Origin: CAVURS01 sp963834425
GTDB lineage: Bacteria > Actinomycetota > Actinomycetes > Actinomycetales > CAVURS01
Length of the DNA stretch: 64,000 nt
Reading direction: 5' to 3'
Assembly (NCBI GenBank): GCA_963834425.1
Contig: CAWIBR010000013.1
Span: forward strand, 620,001-684,000
The stretch's first letter is position 1, and every line of letters begins with the position of its first letter. Of the stretch, positions 47,024 to 55,788 are shown piece after piece. The translations under genes were made by a program, and so were the position numbers. A model generated the notes under the pieces. That model was not told the origin of the DNA and ran no database searches. It worked only from the letters and a program-made list of their open reading frames with translations.

Positions 47024-47982
47024 ATCCCCCGATGGACCCACAGACCAACCCGCAGACGAGCGACGCCGCCCCGGACGACCCGCCGCGCCGGATCTTGATC
47101 GTCTCCCACACCGGCCGGCCCGGTGCCGTGGCCGAGGCGACCGGGATGATCGGCCAGCTGCTGAGCGCGGGCGTGCAGGTCGCGCTCCTGCCCAGCGAGG
47201 CCGGCGCCCTGGGCGCCGGACGGGACGGCGTCGTGGTCGCCGACCCGGACCGGCCGGCGGCCGGGTCTGAGCTGATCATCTGCCTCGGCGGCGACGGCAC
47301 GATCCTGCGCGGCGCGGAGCTCGGTCGCGACGACGGCGTTGCGGTGCTGGGCGTGAACCTGGGCCACGTCGGCTTCCTGGCCGAGGCCGAGCAGGAGGAC
47401 CTGCACCTGTCGGTCGAGCGGGTCGTCGCGAGGGACTACGACGTCGAGGAGCGGATGGCGATCGACGTCGTCGTCAGCGTCGCCGGCGTCGAGGTCGCCC
47501 GATCCTGGGCGCTGAACGAGGCCACGGTGGAGAAGGCGGCCCGGGAGCGGATGCTCCAGGTCGTGCTGGAGGTGGACGGCCGCCCGCTGTCGACCGTGGG
47601 TTGCGACGGCGTGGTCATGGCCACGCCGACCGGCTCCACGGCGTACGGGTTCTCGGTGGGTGGGCCGGTCATCTGGCCCGAGGTCGAGGCGATGCTCTTC
47701 GTCCCCATCTCGGCCCACGCGCTCTTCGCCCGTCCGCTGGTGGTCGCGCCGGGCTCGCGACTGGCCGTCGAGGTGCTGGAGGACACCGAGGGTTCAGGGG
47801 TGCTCTGGTGCGACGGCCGGCGCATGGTCGAGCTGCCGCCAGGCGCCCGGATCGAGGTGACCCGCAGCCAGACGCCGGTGCGCCTGGCCCGGCTCACCCG
47901 CGCGCCGTTCACCGATCGGCTGGTCGCCAAGTTCAACCTGCCGGTCAGCGGCTGGCGCGGCGGCCGGGCCCGGCGGGGCTAG
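47020..47982 (+). CDS. nadK: NAD kinase
   Basis: A 320-residue kinase making NADP+. After a 24-residue polar extension come RRILIVSHTGRPGAVAEATG, the signature LIICLGGDGTILRGAELGRD, GVNLGHVGFLAEAEQEDL, WALNEATVEKAARERMLQVV and GVVMATPTGSTAYGFSVGGP. It lies between tlyA and recN, as in other actinobacteria. Confidence 0.97.
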   Translation: MNPPMDPQTNPQTSDAAPDDPPRRILIVSHTGRPGAVAEATGMIGQLLSAGVQVALLPSEAGALGAGRDGVVVADPDRPAAGSELIICLGGDGTILRGAELGRDDGVAVLGVNLGHVGFLAEAEQEDLHLSVERVVARDYDVEERMAIDVVVSVAGVEVARSWALNEATVEKAARERMLQVVLEVDGRPLSTVGCDGVVMATPTGSTAYGFSVGGPVIWPEVEAMLFVPISAHALFARPLVVAPGSRLAVEVLEDTEGSGVLWCDGRRMVELPPGARIEVTRSQTPVRLARLTRAPFTDRLVAKFNLPVSGWRGGRARRG

Positions 47983-48000
47983 TTGTCGCCTGCTGGCACC

Positions 48001-48006
48001 TAGGCT
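48001..48006 (+). promoter_or_regulatory. recN -10 element, leaderless start
   Basis: TAGGCT lies six bases before the recN GTG (48013), matching the leaderless promoter arrangement. No Shine-Dalgarno sequence is visible. Confidence 0.5.
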
Positions 48007-48012
48007 GACCCC

Positions 48013-49785
48013 GTGCTCGAGGAGATGCGGATCCGCGGCCTCGGTGTGATCGGTGAAGCCGTCCTGGAGCTCGGGCCCGGCCTGACCGTCGTCACCGGCG
48101 AGACCGGCGCGGGCAAGACGATGGTCGTCACCGGCCTGGGCCTCCTGCTGGGCACCCGCGCCGACGCCGGCGCCGTCCGCACCGGCTCCGCATCCGCCCT
48201 GGTCGAGGGACTGGTCCGGGTCGACCCGCTCGGCCCGGTCGCCCGGCGGGCTCGCGAGGCCGGCGCCGAGCTGGACGACGACCTTCTCGTCGTCGCCCGC
48301 ACGGTCACCAGCGAGGGTCGCTCCCGGGCTCACCTGGGTGGCCGCTCCGTTCCGGTAGGTCTGCTGGCCGAGCTCGCCCCCGAACTGGTCGCGGTGCACG
48401 GCCAGTCGGACCAGATCCGGCTCCAGTCACCGGCCCGGCAACGCGATCTGCTCGACCGCTACGCCGGGGACGATGTGTTGGTGCCGCTGGCGGCGTACGG
48501 CGAGTGTTTCGAGCAGCTCCGCCAGGTGCAGGCCCGGCTGGACGACGTGCGTACCCGAAGCCAGGAGCGGCGGGCCGAGGCCGAGCTGCTGCGGCACGGT
48601 CTCGGCGAGATCGAGGTCGTCGACCCGCAGCCCGGCGAGGATCTCGCCCTGGCCACCGAGCTGTCCCGGCTGACCCATGCCGACGCCCTGCGCGAAGCGG
48701 CCGAGCTGGCCCACCGCTCGCTCAGTGGCGACGACGACCCGATGAGTGAGACCGCGAACGCGGCGTCGCTGCTCGCCGCGGCCGGCCGCGCACTGGAAGC
48801 CGCGACCGCGCTCGACCCGGCCCTGGCCGAGCTGTCGACCCGACTGGCCGAAGTGGGTTTCCTGACCGGCGACATCGCCACCGAGCTGTCGGCCTACGCC
48901 ACCGAGGTCGACGCTGACCCGGCCCGGCTGGCCGCGATCCAAGAGCGGGTGGCTGCACTGCGCGGGCTGACCCGGCGCTATGCCGACGGTGGCACCGTGG
49001 ACGAGGTCCTGGCCTGGGCCGAGCGTGCGGCCCTACGCCTGGCCGACCTGGATGACGACGGCACGCTCCGGGAGCGGCTCGAGGCCGAGGTTGCGGGGTT
49101 GCGCGGTCGGCTGGCCGAGCTGGCCGAGCAGGCGAGCCACGGGCGGTCGGCGGCGGCGGAGCGGTTGAGCGAGCTGGTCGGTGCCGAGCTGGCCGAGCTG
49201 GCGATGCCGCACGCGCGGCTCGAGGCCGCGGTCAGCCAGCGCCAGCTGGACGGCCACGAAGGGGCCGCTGGCGAGGAGTCGGGCCTGCTGGTGAGCGACG
49301 GTCGTCGGGTTGCCTTCGGCCGGCACGGGATCGACGAGGTAGAGCTGCTGCTCAGTCCTCATGACGGAGCGCCGGCGCGGCCGCTGTCGCGCGGTGCCTC
49401 CGGCGGCGAGCTGTCCCGGGTGATGCTCGCGCTGGAAGTGGTGCTCGCGGGGTCGGACCCGGTCCCGACCTTCGTCTTCGACGAGGTCGACGCGGGGGTC
49501 GGCGGCCGCGCCGCGGTGGAGATCGGCCGCCGGTTGGCCCGGCTGGCCGAGATCGCCCAGGTGCTCGTCGTCACTCACCTGCCCCAGGTTGCGGCGTACG
49601 CCGACCGGCACCTGGTGGTGACCAAGTCCGAGGACGGCAGCGTGACCGAGAGTGATGTGATTGCGCTCGACGACGCCGGTCGGGTGCAGGAGCTGGCCCG
49701 GATGCTCGCCGGTCAGGAGGAGTCGCGGACCGCGCAGGCTCACGCCAAGGAGCTCCTGGCGACCGCCCGGTCCGAAGGTCGTTAG
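48013..49785 (+). CDS. recN: DNA repair protein RecN
   Basis: A 590-residue SMC-like ATPase in double-strand-break repair. It begins MRIRGLGVIGEAVLELGPGL, with Walker A in VVTGETGAGKTMVVTGLGLL, a central coiled-coil part (about 160-370) rich in Ala/Glu/Leu/Arg, and the C-terminal head with LSRGASGGELSRVMLALEVV (ABC signature), TFVFDEVDAGVGGRAAVEIG (Walker B) and QVLVVTHLPQVAAYADRHLV. The GTG start is read from a leaderless-type promoter. Confidence 0.97.
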   Translation: MLEEMRIRGLGVIGEAVLELGPGLTVVTGETGAGKTMVVTGLGLLLGTRADAGAVRTGSASALVEGLVRVDPLGPVARRAREAGAELDDDLLVVARTVTSEGRSRAHLGGRSVPVGLLAELAPELVAVHGQSDQIRLQSPARQRDLLDRYAGDDVLVPLAAYGECFEQLRQVQARLDDVRTRSQERRAEAELLRHGLGEIEVVDPQPGEDLALATELSRLTHADALREAAELAHRSLSGDDDPMSETANAASLLAAAGRALEAATALDPALAELSTRLAEVGFLTGDIATELSAYATEVDADPARLAAIQERVAALRGLTRRYADGGTVDEVLAWAERAALRLADLDDDGTLRERLEAEVAGLRGRLAELAEQASHGRSAAAERLSELVGAELAELAMPHARLEAAVSQRQLDGHEGAAGEESGLLVSDGRRVAFGRHGIDEVELLLSPHDGAPARPLSRGASGGELSRVMLALEVVLAGSDPVPTFVFDEVDAGVGGRAAVEIGRRLARLAEIAQVLVVTHLPQVAAYADRHLVVTKSEDGSVTESDVIALDDAGRVQELARMLAGQEESRTAQAHAKELLATARSEGR

Positions 49786-49824
49786 CCACTGGTCTGCGCG
49801 GGGCTGCGTGGAAGGATGGGCCCG

Positions 49825-51006
49825 ATGCGAGTGCCCCTCCTGCGCCGACAACCCCGCGAGCCACTGGCGTCGGGGCTCTCCGGGGTCGCCCGGGTGGACG
49901 CCCGCACCAAGAACCTCACCAAGCGACTGCAGCAGGGCGAGATCGCCGTCATCGAGCACCTAGACATCGACAAGGTGTCCGCGGAGGCGCTGATCGCCTG
50001 TCACCCGGTCGCCGTCATCAACGCCGTCGCGAGCACCAGCGGGCGCTACCCGAACCTCGGGCCCGAGATCCTGGTCGACGGCGGCATCCCGCTGATCGAC
50101 CAGGTCGGTCACGAGGTGATGCTCGAGATCCAGGAGGGGCAGGTCGTCCGGGTCGACGAGGGCCGGATCTACGTCGGCGACCAGCTCGTGGGCCAGGGCG
50201 TGGTTCAGACGCCGGAGACCGTCGCGGCTGCGATCGTCGACGCCCGCGCCGGCCTGGCCGTCCAGCTGGAGTCGTTCGCCGCCAACACGATGGAGTTCCT
50301 CCGGCGCGAGCGCGAGCTGTTGCTCGACGGCGTCGGAGTGCCGGAGATCCGCACCAAGATGGACCGCCGGCACGTGCTGGTCGTGGTCCGCGGCTACCAC
50401 TACAAGGACGACCTGGCGACGTTGCGGCCCTACATCCGGGAGTTCCGTCCGGTGCTCATCGGCGTCGATGGGGGAGCCGACGCGCTGCTGGAGGCCGGCC
50501 ATCATCCGGACCTGATCGTCGGCGACATGGACTCGGTCTCGGACCGGGCGCTCAACTGTGGCGCCGAGATCGTCGTCCACGCCTACCGGGATGGCCGGGC
50601 TCCGGGCCTGGAGCGGGTCAAGGCGCTCGACCTCGACCCGGTGCTCTTCCCGGCCACCGGGACGAGCGAGGACGTGGCCATGCTGCTCGCCGACGACAAG
50701 GGCGCTGAGCTGATCGTCGCGGTCGGCTCGCACGCCACGCTGGTGGAGTTCCTGGACAAGGGCCGGTCCGGCATGGCCAGTACGTTCCTGACCCGGCTGC
50801 GGGTCGGCGGCAAGCTGGTCGACGCCAAGGGCGTGAGCCGGCTCTATCGCTCGCGCATCTCGATGCTGCAGATCAGCGTGCTGCTCCTCGTTGGAACGCT
50901 GGCGCTGCTCGCCGCACTCTGGTCGACGACCGGCGGCCAGACCGCCCTGGGCCTGATCGGCGCCCGCTGGGACGACTTCATCTCCTGGCTGCAGGGCCTG
51001 TCCTGA
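49825..51006 (+). CDS. steA: cell-separation protein SteA
   Basis: A 393-residue protein of the Rv1697/SteA family, with a thiamin-pyrophosphokinase-like cytoplasmic domain and one C-terminal membrane helix (MLQISVLLLVGTLALLAALW). Landmarks: RTKNLTKRLQQGEIAVIEHL, HPVAVINAVASTSGRYPNLG, HVLVVVRGYHYKDDLATLRP and LIVGDMDSVSDRALNCGAEI. In Corynebacterium SteA and SteB act in the pathway controlling septal peptidoglycan hydrolases. The ATG at 49825 is nine bases after GGAAGG; ATG 49816 is an alternative. Confidence 0.92.
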   Translation: MRVPLLRRQPREPLASGLSGVARVDARTKNLTKRLQQGEIAVIEHLDIDKVSAEALIACHPVAVINAVASTSGRYPNLGPEILVDGGIPLIDQVGHEVMLEIQEGQVVRVDEGRIYVGDQLVGQGVVQTPETVAAAIVDARAGLAVQLESFAANTMEFLRRERELLLDGVGVPEIRTKMDRRHVLVVVRGYHYKDDLATLRPYIREFRPVLIGVDGGADALLEAGHHPDLIVGDMDSVSDRALNCGAEIVVHAYRDGRAPGLERVKALDLDPVLFPATGTSEDVAMLLADDKGAELIVAVGSHATLVEFLDKGRSGMASTFLTRLRVGGKLVDAKGVSRLYRSRISMLQISVLLLVGTLALLAALWSTTGGQTALGLIGARWDDFISWLQGLS

Positions 51007-51192
51007 CCTCCCACGGACGCCGACGGTGGCGACGGTCTGTTGCCGACGCTGAACAGCCTGTGGCGGAACGGAATTCACTCTTTTGATAGGTATCAGACTG
51101 GGCGTTCACGGTCTCGTCAGTGTCGATGGTCAAGGGGGCCCGTCTGGGTCCTCCAGCGGGTCCGTTCTTCGATATGCGAGGAGTGGATCACC

Positions 51193-52128
51193 ATGTCCAC
51201 CAACAGGTTCACGAAGAAGTCCACGAGATGGCCGGCCATGATGGCCGTGTCAGTCGCAGTCGCTCTGGGCGCGTTCGCGCTTGCCGGGCCCGCGCAGGCC
51301 AGCACCGACACCCCTTCGAAGCACGTCCCTTCCGCCACCCCCTTCGCGGGCACCCACACGGGCAAGAGCGCGGCCGCCGACCTCTCTTCGGCCCTGGCCA
51401 AGCCCAAGGGCTACGTAGTCGTCAGCAGCGCGGCGTTGACCAGCAACGCCGGCACCCAGACTCACGGCACTGTGGCTTGTCCCAAGGGCAAGGTGCCGCT
51501 GGGCGGCGGCGTCTTCTTCAGCTCCGGGAGCGTGCTCGCCAACATCAACAGCTCATACCCGACGGCAACCGGCTGGTCCGCTGACGTCAACAACGCATCA
51601 GGGTCGGCGAGCAGTTTCAGCGTCTATGTCACCTGCAGCAAGAAGCCAGCGCACTACGCGCAGGTCTCCGGGGCGGCCGCCAGCGTCAGTGCTGGGGCGC
51701 AGGTGTCCAACATCACCGCCACGTGTGCCGCTCCCGCCAAGCCGCTGGGTGGTGGCCTGTTCTCGAACAGCACGAGCACGTCGGCCAACGTCAACAGCTC
51801 GATCCCGGTGACCGGCGGCTGGCGGGTGGACGCCAACAACGCGTCGGCGTCGCCCGAGAGTGTGACGACCTACCTCGTGTGCGGGACGCTGAACAAGTAC
51901 CACGAGGTCACGGGCACGGCGGCGACCAACGGCTCCGGCACTCAGACCGGTGTGACGGTCGCCTGCGGCACGGGCGTTGCCGTCGGTGGTGGTGGCTTCT
52001 CCAGCTCGGGCTCGACGGCGGTCTCGCTCAACACGACCTACCCCGTGAGCGGCGGCTGGCGCACCTACGAGAACAACAACAGCACGGGCGCGGCGTCGAT
52101 CACGCCGTACGCGATCTGCTCGGGCTGA
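51193..52128 (+). CDS. secreted protein with three tandem ~75-residue repeats
   Basis: A 311-residue exported protein. Residues 1-36 are a Sec signal peptide (basic MSTNRFTKKSTRW, hydrophobic MMAVSVAVALGAFALA, cleavage after AQA). After a linker come three repeats, about Y74-C148, Y155-C230 and Y236-C309. Each has two cysteines 51-52 apart, a GGG core (PLGGGVFFSSGS, PLGGGLFSNSTS, AVGGGGFSSSGS), a SSYP/SSIP/TTYP turn, GW, and an NN motif (DVNNASGS, DANNASAS, ENNNSTGA). Each repeat is probably a small disulfide-bonded beta-domain. It interrupts the steA-mctB pair. Function unknown; surface or envelope binding is a guess. Confidence 0.88.
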   Translation: MSTNRFTKKSTRWPAMMAVSVAVALGAFALAGPAQASTDTPSKHVPSATPFAGTHTGKSAAADLSSALAKPKGYVVVSSAALTSNAGTQTHGTVACPKGKVPLGGGVFFSSGSVLANINSSYPTATGWSADVNNASGSASSFSVYVTCSKKPAHYAQVSGAAASVSAGAQVSNITATCAAPAKPLGGGLFSNSTSTSANVNSSIPVTGGWRVDANNASASPESVTTYLVCGTLNKYHEVTGTAATNGSGTQTGVTVACGTGVAVGGGGFSSSGSTAVSLNTTYPVSGGWRTYENNNSTGAASITPYAICSG

Positions 52129-52268
52129 CCTCGGCCCCCACCGGGTCAAGGACCCTCGCGCCGGCCCGGCGTCGCCCTCCCTGGGCGCGCCGGGCCGGTG
52201 GGCTGTCGCAGCGCCGATCGCCGTGGGTCAGTGCGGTCGTCGAGGCCGGCCGGGTTCCCGTGGCTGGG

Positions 52269-52274
52269 TAGGCT
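52269..52274 (+). promoter_or_regulatory. -10 element before the mctB leader ORF
   Basis: TAGGCT lies eight bases before an ATG (52283) that opens a 19-codon frame ending on the mctB start codon, a leaderless promoter layout. Confidence 0.4.
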
Positions 52275-52282
52275 TGGCTCTC

Positions 52283-52342
52283 ATGCCGCTGCGACGCCGA
52301 CGGACCTCGCGGTCCTTGCTCTTGCCGGCGGCCTCCCGATGA
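52283..52342 (+). CDS. possible 19-residue Arg-rich leader peptide coupled to mctB
   Basis: A short frame encodes MPLRRRRTSRSLLLPAASR; its TGA overlaps the mctB ATG as ATGA. With a TAGGCT -10 motif at leaderless spacing, this resembles translational coupling in which mctB is reached by reinitiation. Only the layout supports it; expression is unproven. Confidence 0.35.
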   Translation: MPLRRRRTSRSLLLPAASR

Positions 52343-53293
52343 TCGACTTTCGCTATCACATCGTCTCGATCGTCTCGATCTTCCTGGCCCTCGCCGTCGG
52401 CATCGTTCTCGGCGCCGGGCCACTGCAGGGCCAGCTCGGCAACACGCTTGACCTCCCAGGTTTCCGACCTGCGCAAGCAGAAAAGCGCCCTGAACCAGGA
52501 GCTGCGCGACGCCAACCAGACGATCACGGACACGAACGCGTTCATCAAGGCGATGACCCCGCAGCTCGTGAACGACCAACTGACTGGCCGCTCGGTCACC
52601 GTGGTCCGGCTGCCCGGCTCCGACGACAGCATCGCCCAGGGGCTGAACGAGCTGTTGACCGAGGCCGGCGCCCAGGTCAACGGCACGGTCAAGGTGACCG
52701 ATGCCTGGACCGACCCGACCAAGAAGGCGTTCCGCGACACCCTGGCCAAGAGCCTGGCTCCGCTCGCCCTGCCTCAGGAGCCGGCCGGGGCCAGCCAGGA
52801 CCAGGACCTGGCGGGGGTCCTGGCCCGGGGGCTGGTCGTCTCCGACGACTCGGCCGCCGACAAGACCGACTCCGCGGCCACCACCGCGCTGCAGGGGCTC
52901 AAGACCGCCGGCCTGATCGACTACTCCGGCGACGGTCCGAAGACCTCGACGATGGCGGTCGTGCTGGCGGGGCCGCCCACGCCGGGCGAGCCGAGCCAGC
53001 AGCAGCAGGCCGAGGCCTCGTCGTACGCCGCGATCGCGCGAGCCCTCGACGCCGAGAGCCAGGGCACGGTCGCTGCGTCCGACCCGGCCTCGACCCAGCT
53101 CGGCGGCACCCTGCAAGCCATCCGATCGGACAAGCAGGCGGCCGCCGCGGTCTCCACGGTGGACACCGCCGACCAGCCCATGGGCCTGATCACGACGATC
53201 CTCGCCCTGCACGAGCAGCTGGACGGGAAGGCCGGCCAGTACGGCGTGGGCATCGGCGCCCAGAAGATCGCCCCCACCACGACGGTGCCGTGA
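52339..53293 (+). CDS. mctB: MctB/SteB family membrane-anchored protein, one +1 frameshift
   Basis: About 317 residues when one base at 52447-52449 is removed. The N-terminal IDFRYHIVSIVSIFLALAVG is the cytoplasmic stub and membrane helix typical of Rv1698 (MctB, copper transport) and its homologue SteB; a coiled coil follows after the shift (SQVSDLRKQKSALNQELRDA), then a long extracytoplasmic domain (SVTVVRLPGSDDSIAQGLNE, DTADQPMGLITTILALHEQL). The neighbour steA favours the cell-separation role. The end overlaps the MraY-like gene. Confidence 0.87.
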
Positions 53294-54139
53294 GCCGGCG
53301 TCTGCTGACCCTCCAGATCGCCGCCGCGGCCACCGCGGCGGCCGGTCGAGCGTTGCGCGGGACACCCCCTGGAGGCGCCGAGGTCTGGGCCCGGCAGAAC
53401 CACCGGGGCGAGCCGGTGACGCTGCTCGAGGGACCGGCGTACGCCGCGGGTGCGGCCACCGGAAGCCTGCTGGCGCCGGGGGTGGCACCCAGCGTCCGAG
53501 CGGCGGGCGCGCTCGCGACGCTCGGGGCGGCCGGGCTCGGGTGTTATGACGACCTGGCGGGCAGCTCGTCCAGCCGAGGACTCGGCGGCCACCTGCGGGC
53601 CCTGGCCCGCGGCGAGATCAGCACCGGCACGATCAAGCTCGGCGGGCTGGGCCTGACCGGACTCGTCGCCGCCGGCCTGGTGCACTCCGGTGACCGGCGC
53701 GGACGCGTGGGCCGCCTCGCCGACGTGGCGATCTCGGGCGCGCTGATCGCCGGCACCGCCAACCTGATCAACCTCTTCGACCTGCGACCCGGGCGAGCGC
53801 TGAAGGCGGTCGCTGCCCTCGGTCTGCTGACCGGCGCTTCGGGCGGCCCCAGCGGTCCGTTGGCCGGCTGCGGTCGTCGGCCCGGCGTTGGCCGCGTTGC
53901 CGGCCGACCTCGGCGAACGTTCGATGCTCGGGGACTGCGGCGCCAATGCCGCTGGTGCGCTGCTGGGTGTCACCTGGGCGGCGGGGCGTTCGCGGCCGAC
54001 CCGGATGCTGTTGCTCGCCGGCGTGACCGGGCTGACTCTGGCCAGCGAGCGGGTCAGCTTCACCGCCGTCATCGAGAGCACGCCCGCCCTGCGCGCCCTG
54101 GACCAGCTCGGCCGCCGGCCCGTCGACCCCACGCCGTGA
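53290..54139 (+). CDS. MraY/WecA-superfamily phosphoglycosyl transferase-like membrane protein, one +1 frameshift
   Basis: About 282 residues when one G at 53866-53867 is removed. It keeps hallmarks of polyprenyl-phosphate phosphoglycosyl transferases: HRGEPVTLLEGPAYAAGA near the N terminus, GCYDDLAGSSSSRGLGGHLR (Asp-Asp motif), GTANLINLFDLRPGRALK (the NxxNxxDxxxG-type motif) and, after the shift, ERSMLGDCGANAAGALLG (the GD motif). Several membrane helices separate these. It is shorter than MraY and lies outside the mur cluster. It should move a sugar-phosphate from a nucleotide to a lipid carrier; the sugar is unknown. GTGA overlaps join it to mctB and to the flippase gene. Confidence 0.75.
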
Positions 54140-55788
54140 CCCCGCGGCGCGTCGCCGGCCTGGTCAGTGCCGCCGGGCTGATCGCCTCGGTCACGGTGGT
54201 CGCACGCATAGCCGGCTTCGGCCGGTGGCTGGTCTTCTCCCATGCCGTGGGCGCCACCTGCACCGGGTCGGCGTACTCGACGGCCAACCAGCTGCCCAAC
54301 GTGCTCTACGAGATCGTTGCCGGCGGCGCGCTGTCGGCCGCTGTGGTGCCGCTGCTTGCCCGCCCGATGGCCGACCGCGACGAGGCCGAGGTCAACCGCA
54401 CGGCCTCGGCGCTGTTGACCTGGGCTGTCGTGCTGCTGGTGCCGGTCGCCGCGCTCCTGGCCCTCCTGTCCAGCCCGCTGATCGATGCCCTGGCCCCCGA
54501 AGGTGGTTGCGGCGCAACGGGTTTCCACTCCACGGCCGTGCGGATGCTGCTGGTCTTCGCGCCCCAGGTCGTGCTCTACGGGATCGGCATCGTGCTGGCC
54601 GGCATCCTGCAGGCGCAGTACCGCTTCGTCTGGCCGGCCGCCGCTCCGCTGCTGTCCAGCGTCATCGTGATCGTCTGCTACTTCGTCTTCGGGTCGCTCG
54701 CCGGGGCCGGCCGCGACGACCTGGCCCGCCTGCCGGTCAGCGCTGAGCTCGTCCTGTCGGTGGGTACGACGATCGGTGTCGCGGCGCTGAGCCTGCCGCT
54801 GTTCTGGCCGGTGCTGCGCTCGGGCGTCAAGCTGCGGGCGTCGCTGAGCTTCCCGCCCGGCGTGGCGATCCGGGCCCGACGGCTGGCTGCCGCCGGCGTC
54901 GTGACCCTGCTCGCCCAGCAGGTCGCCGTCGTGATCACCCTGTTTCTCGCCAACCGTCGTGGCGGCCCGGCCGCGCTGAACGTCTACCAGTACGTCCAGG
55001 CGGTCTACGTGCTGCCCTACGCCGTGTTGGCGGTGCCGCTCGCGACCTCGGCGTTCCCGCGGTTGGCCGCAGCGGCCGGTGGGGTGGACGACGCCGGCTA
55101 CGCCGCAACCCTGGCCCGCTCGACCCGGCTGGTCGTCCTGGCTGCCCTGAGCGGGGTCGCCCTGCTCGTCGCCACAGCGCCGGCCGTCGGGTCGTTCTTC
55201 TCGGCCATCGACGCCGGCCGCAGCGGATCCGGCGCCGGCACCGGGGCGGTCGCCCTGAGCGGGTTGGCCGCGACCTTGACCGCGTTCGCCCCGGGACTGT
55301 GGGGCTTCGCGCTGATCGCCCACCTGGGTCGCGCGCTCTATGCCGATGGGCGCAGCCGGTGGGCGGCCGGGGCGACAGCGACCGGCTGGCTGGTCTCGGG
55401 GCTGGCCGCGATCGCCATCGTGCTGGCGGCGGTCGGCGCCGGCTCGACCGACCCGCGCAAGACGTTGGTCGGGATCGGGCTGGCGAGCAGCGTCGGGATG
55501 ACGGTGGCCGGAGTCCTGCTCCTGGTGGGCGTGGTCCGGGGCCGGGGCGCAGCCGGACTGACCGGTGTCGCCCGAGCCCAGGTCGTTGCGCTGGTGGCCG
55601 CCGGCGTCGCCATCCTCGGCGGGCGGCTGTGCACCTCGGCCACCCTGTCGCCGGGAGTGGGTTCGAGTCTGCTGGCCGGCGTCGTCGGAGCGGTCGTCAC
55701 CGTCGTCCTGCTGGTCGCCGTCGTCCTCGTGGCTGATCGCGGAGATGCCCGGGCCCTGGTCGGCCGGCTGGGCCGGAGCGGCTCGTGA
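54136..55788 (+). CDS. MurJ-like lipid flippase (MVF family)
   Basis: A 550-residue protein with about 13-14 hydrophobic helices. The N-terminal region has the MVF signature ASVTVVARIAGFGRWLVFSH with YSTANQLPNVLYEIVAGGAL and SAAVVPLLARPMADRDEAE; FAPQVVLYGIGIVLAGILQA and VYVLPYAVLAVPLATSAFPR follow. MVF proteins flip lipid-linked sugars (lipid II for MurJ). The main actinobacterial MurJ, fused to a kinase-like domain, is usually near the origin; this one lacks that domain and is probably a paralogue. GTG start, overlapping both neighbours. Confidence 0.88.
   Translation: MTPRRVAGLVSAAGLIASVTVVARIAGFGRWLVFSHAVGATCTGSAYSTANQLPNVLYEIVAGGALSAAVVPLLARPMADRDEAEVNRTASALLTWAVVLLVPVAALLALLSSPLIDALAPEGGCGATGFHSTAVRMLLVFAPQVVLYGIGIVLAGILQAQYRFVWPAAAPLLSSVIVIVCYFVFGSLAGAGRDDLARLPVSAELVLSVGTTIGVAALSLPLFWPVLRSGVKLRASLSFPPGVAIRARRLAAAGVVTLLAQQVAVVITLFLANRRGGPAALNVYQYVQAVYVLPYAVLAVPLATSAFPRLAAAAGGVDDAGYAATLARSTRLVVLAALSGVALLVATAPAVGSFFSAIDAGRSGSGAGTGAVALSGLAATLTAFAPGLWGFALIAHLGRALYADGRSRWAAGATATGWLVSGLAAIAIVLAAVGAGSTDPRKTLVGIGLASSVGMTVAGVLLLVGVVRGRGAAGLTGVARAQVVALVAAGVAILGGRLCTSATLSPGVGSSLLAGVVGAVVTVVLLVAVVLVADRGDARALVGRLGRSGS

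Noticed and set aside
52198..55788. A single 1196-codon plus-strand frame that would fuse mctB, the middle gene and the flippase
   Set aside because: It is produced by two +1 shifts; the middle of the translation is nonsense while the correct segments lie in the neighbouring frame.
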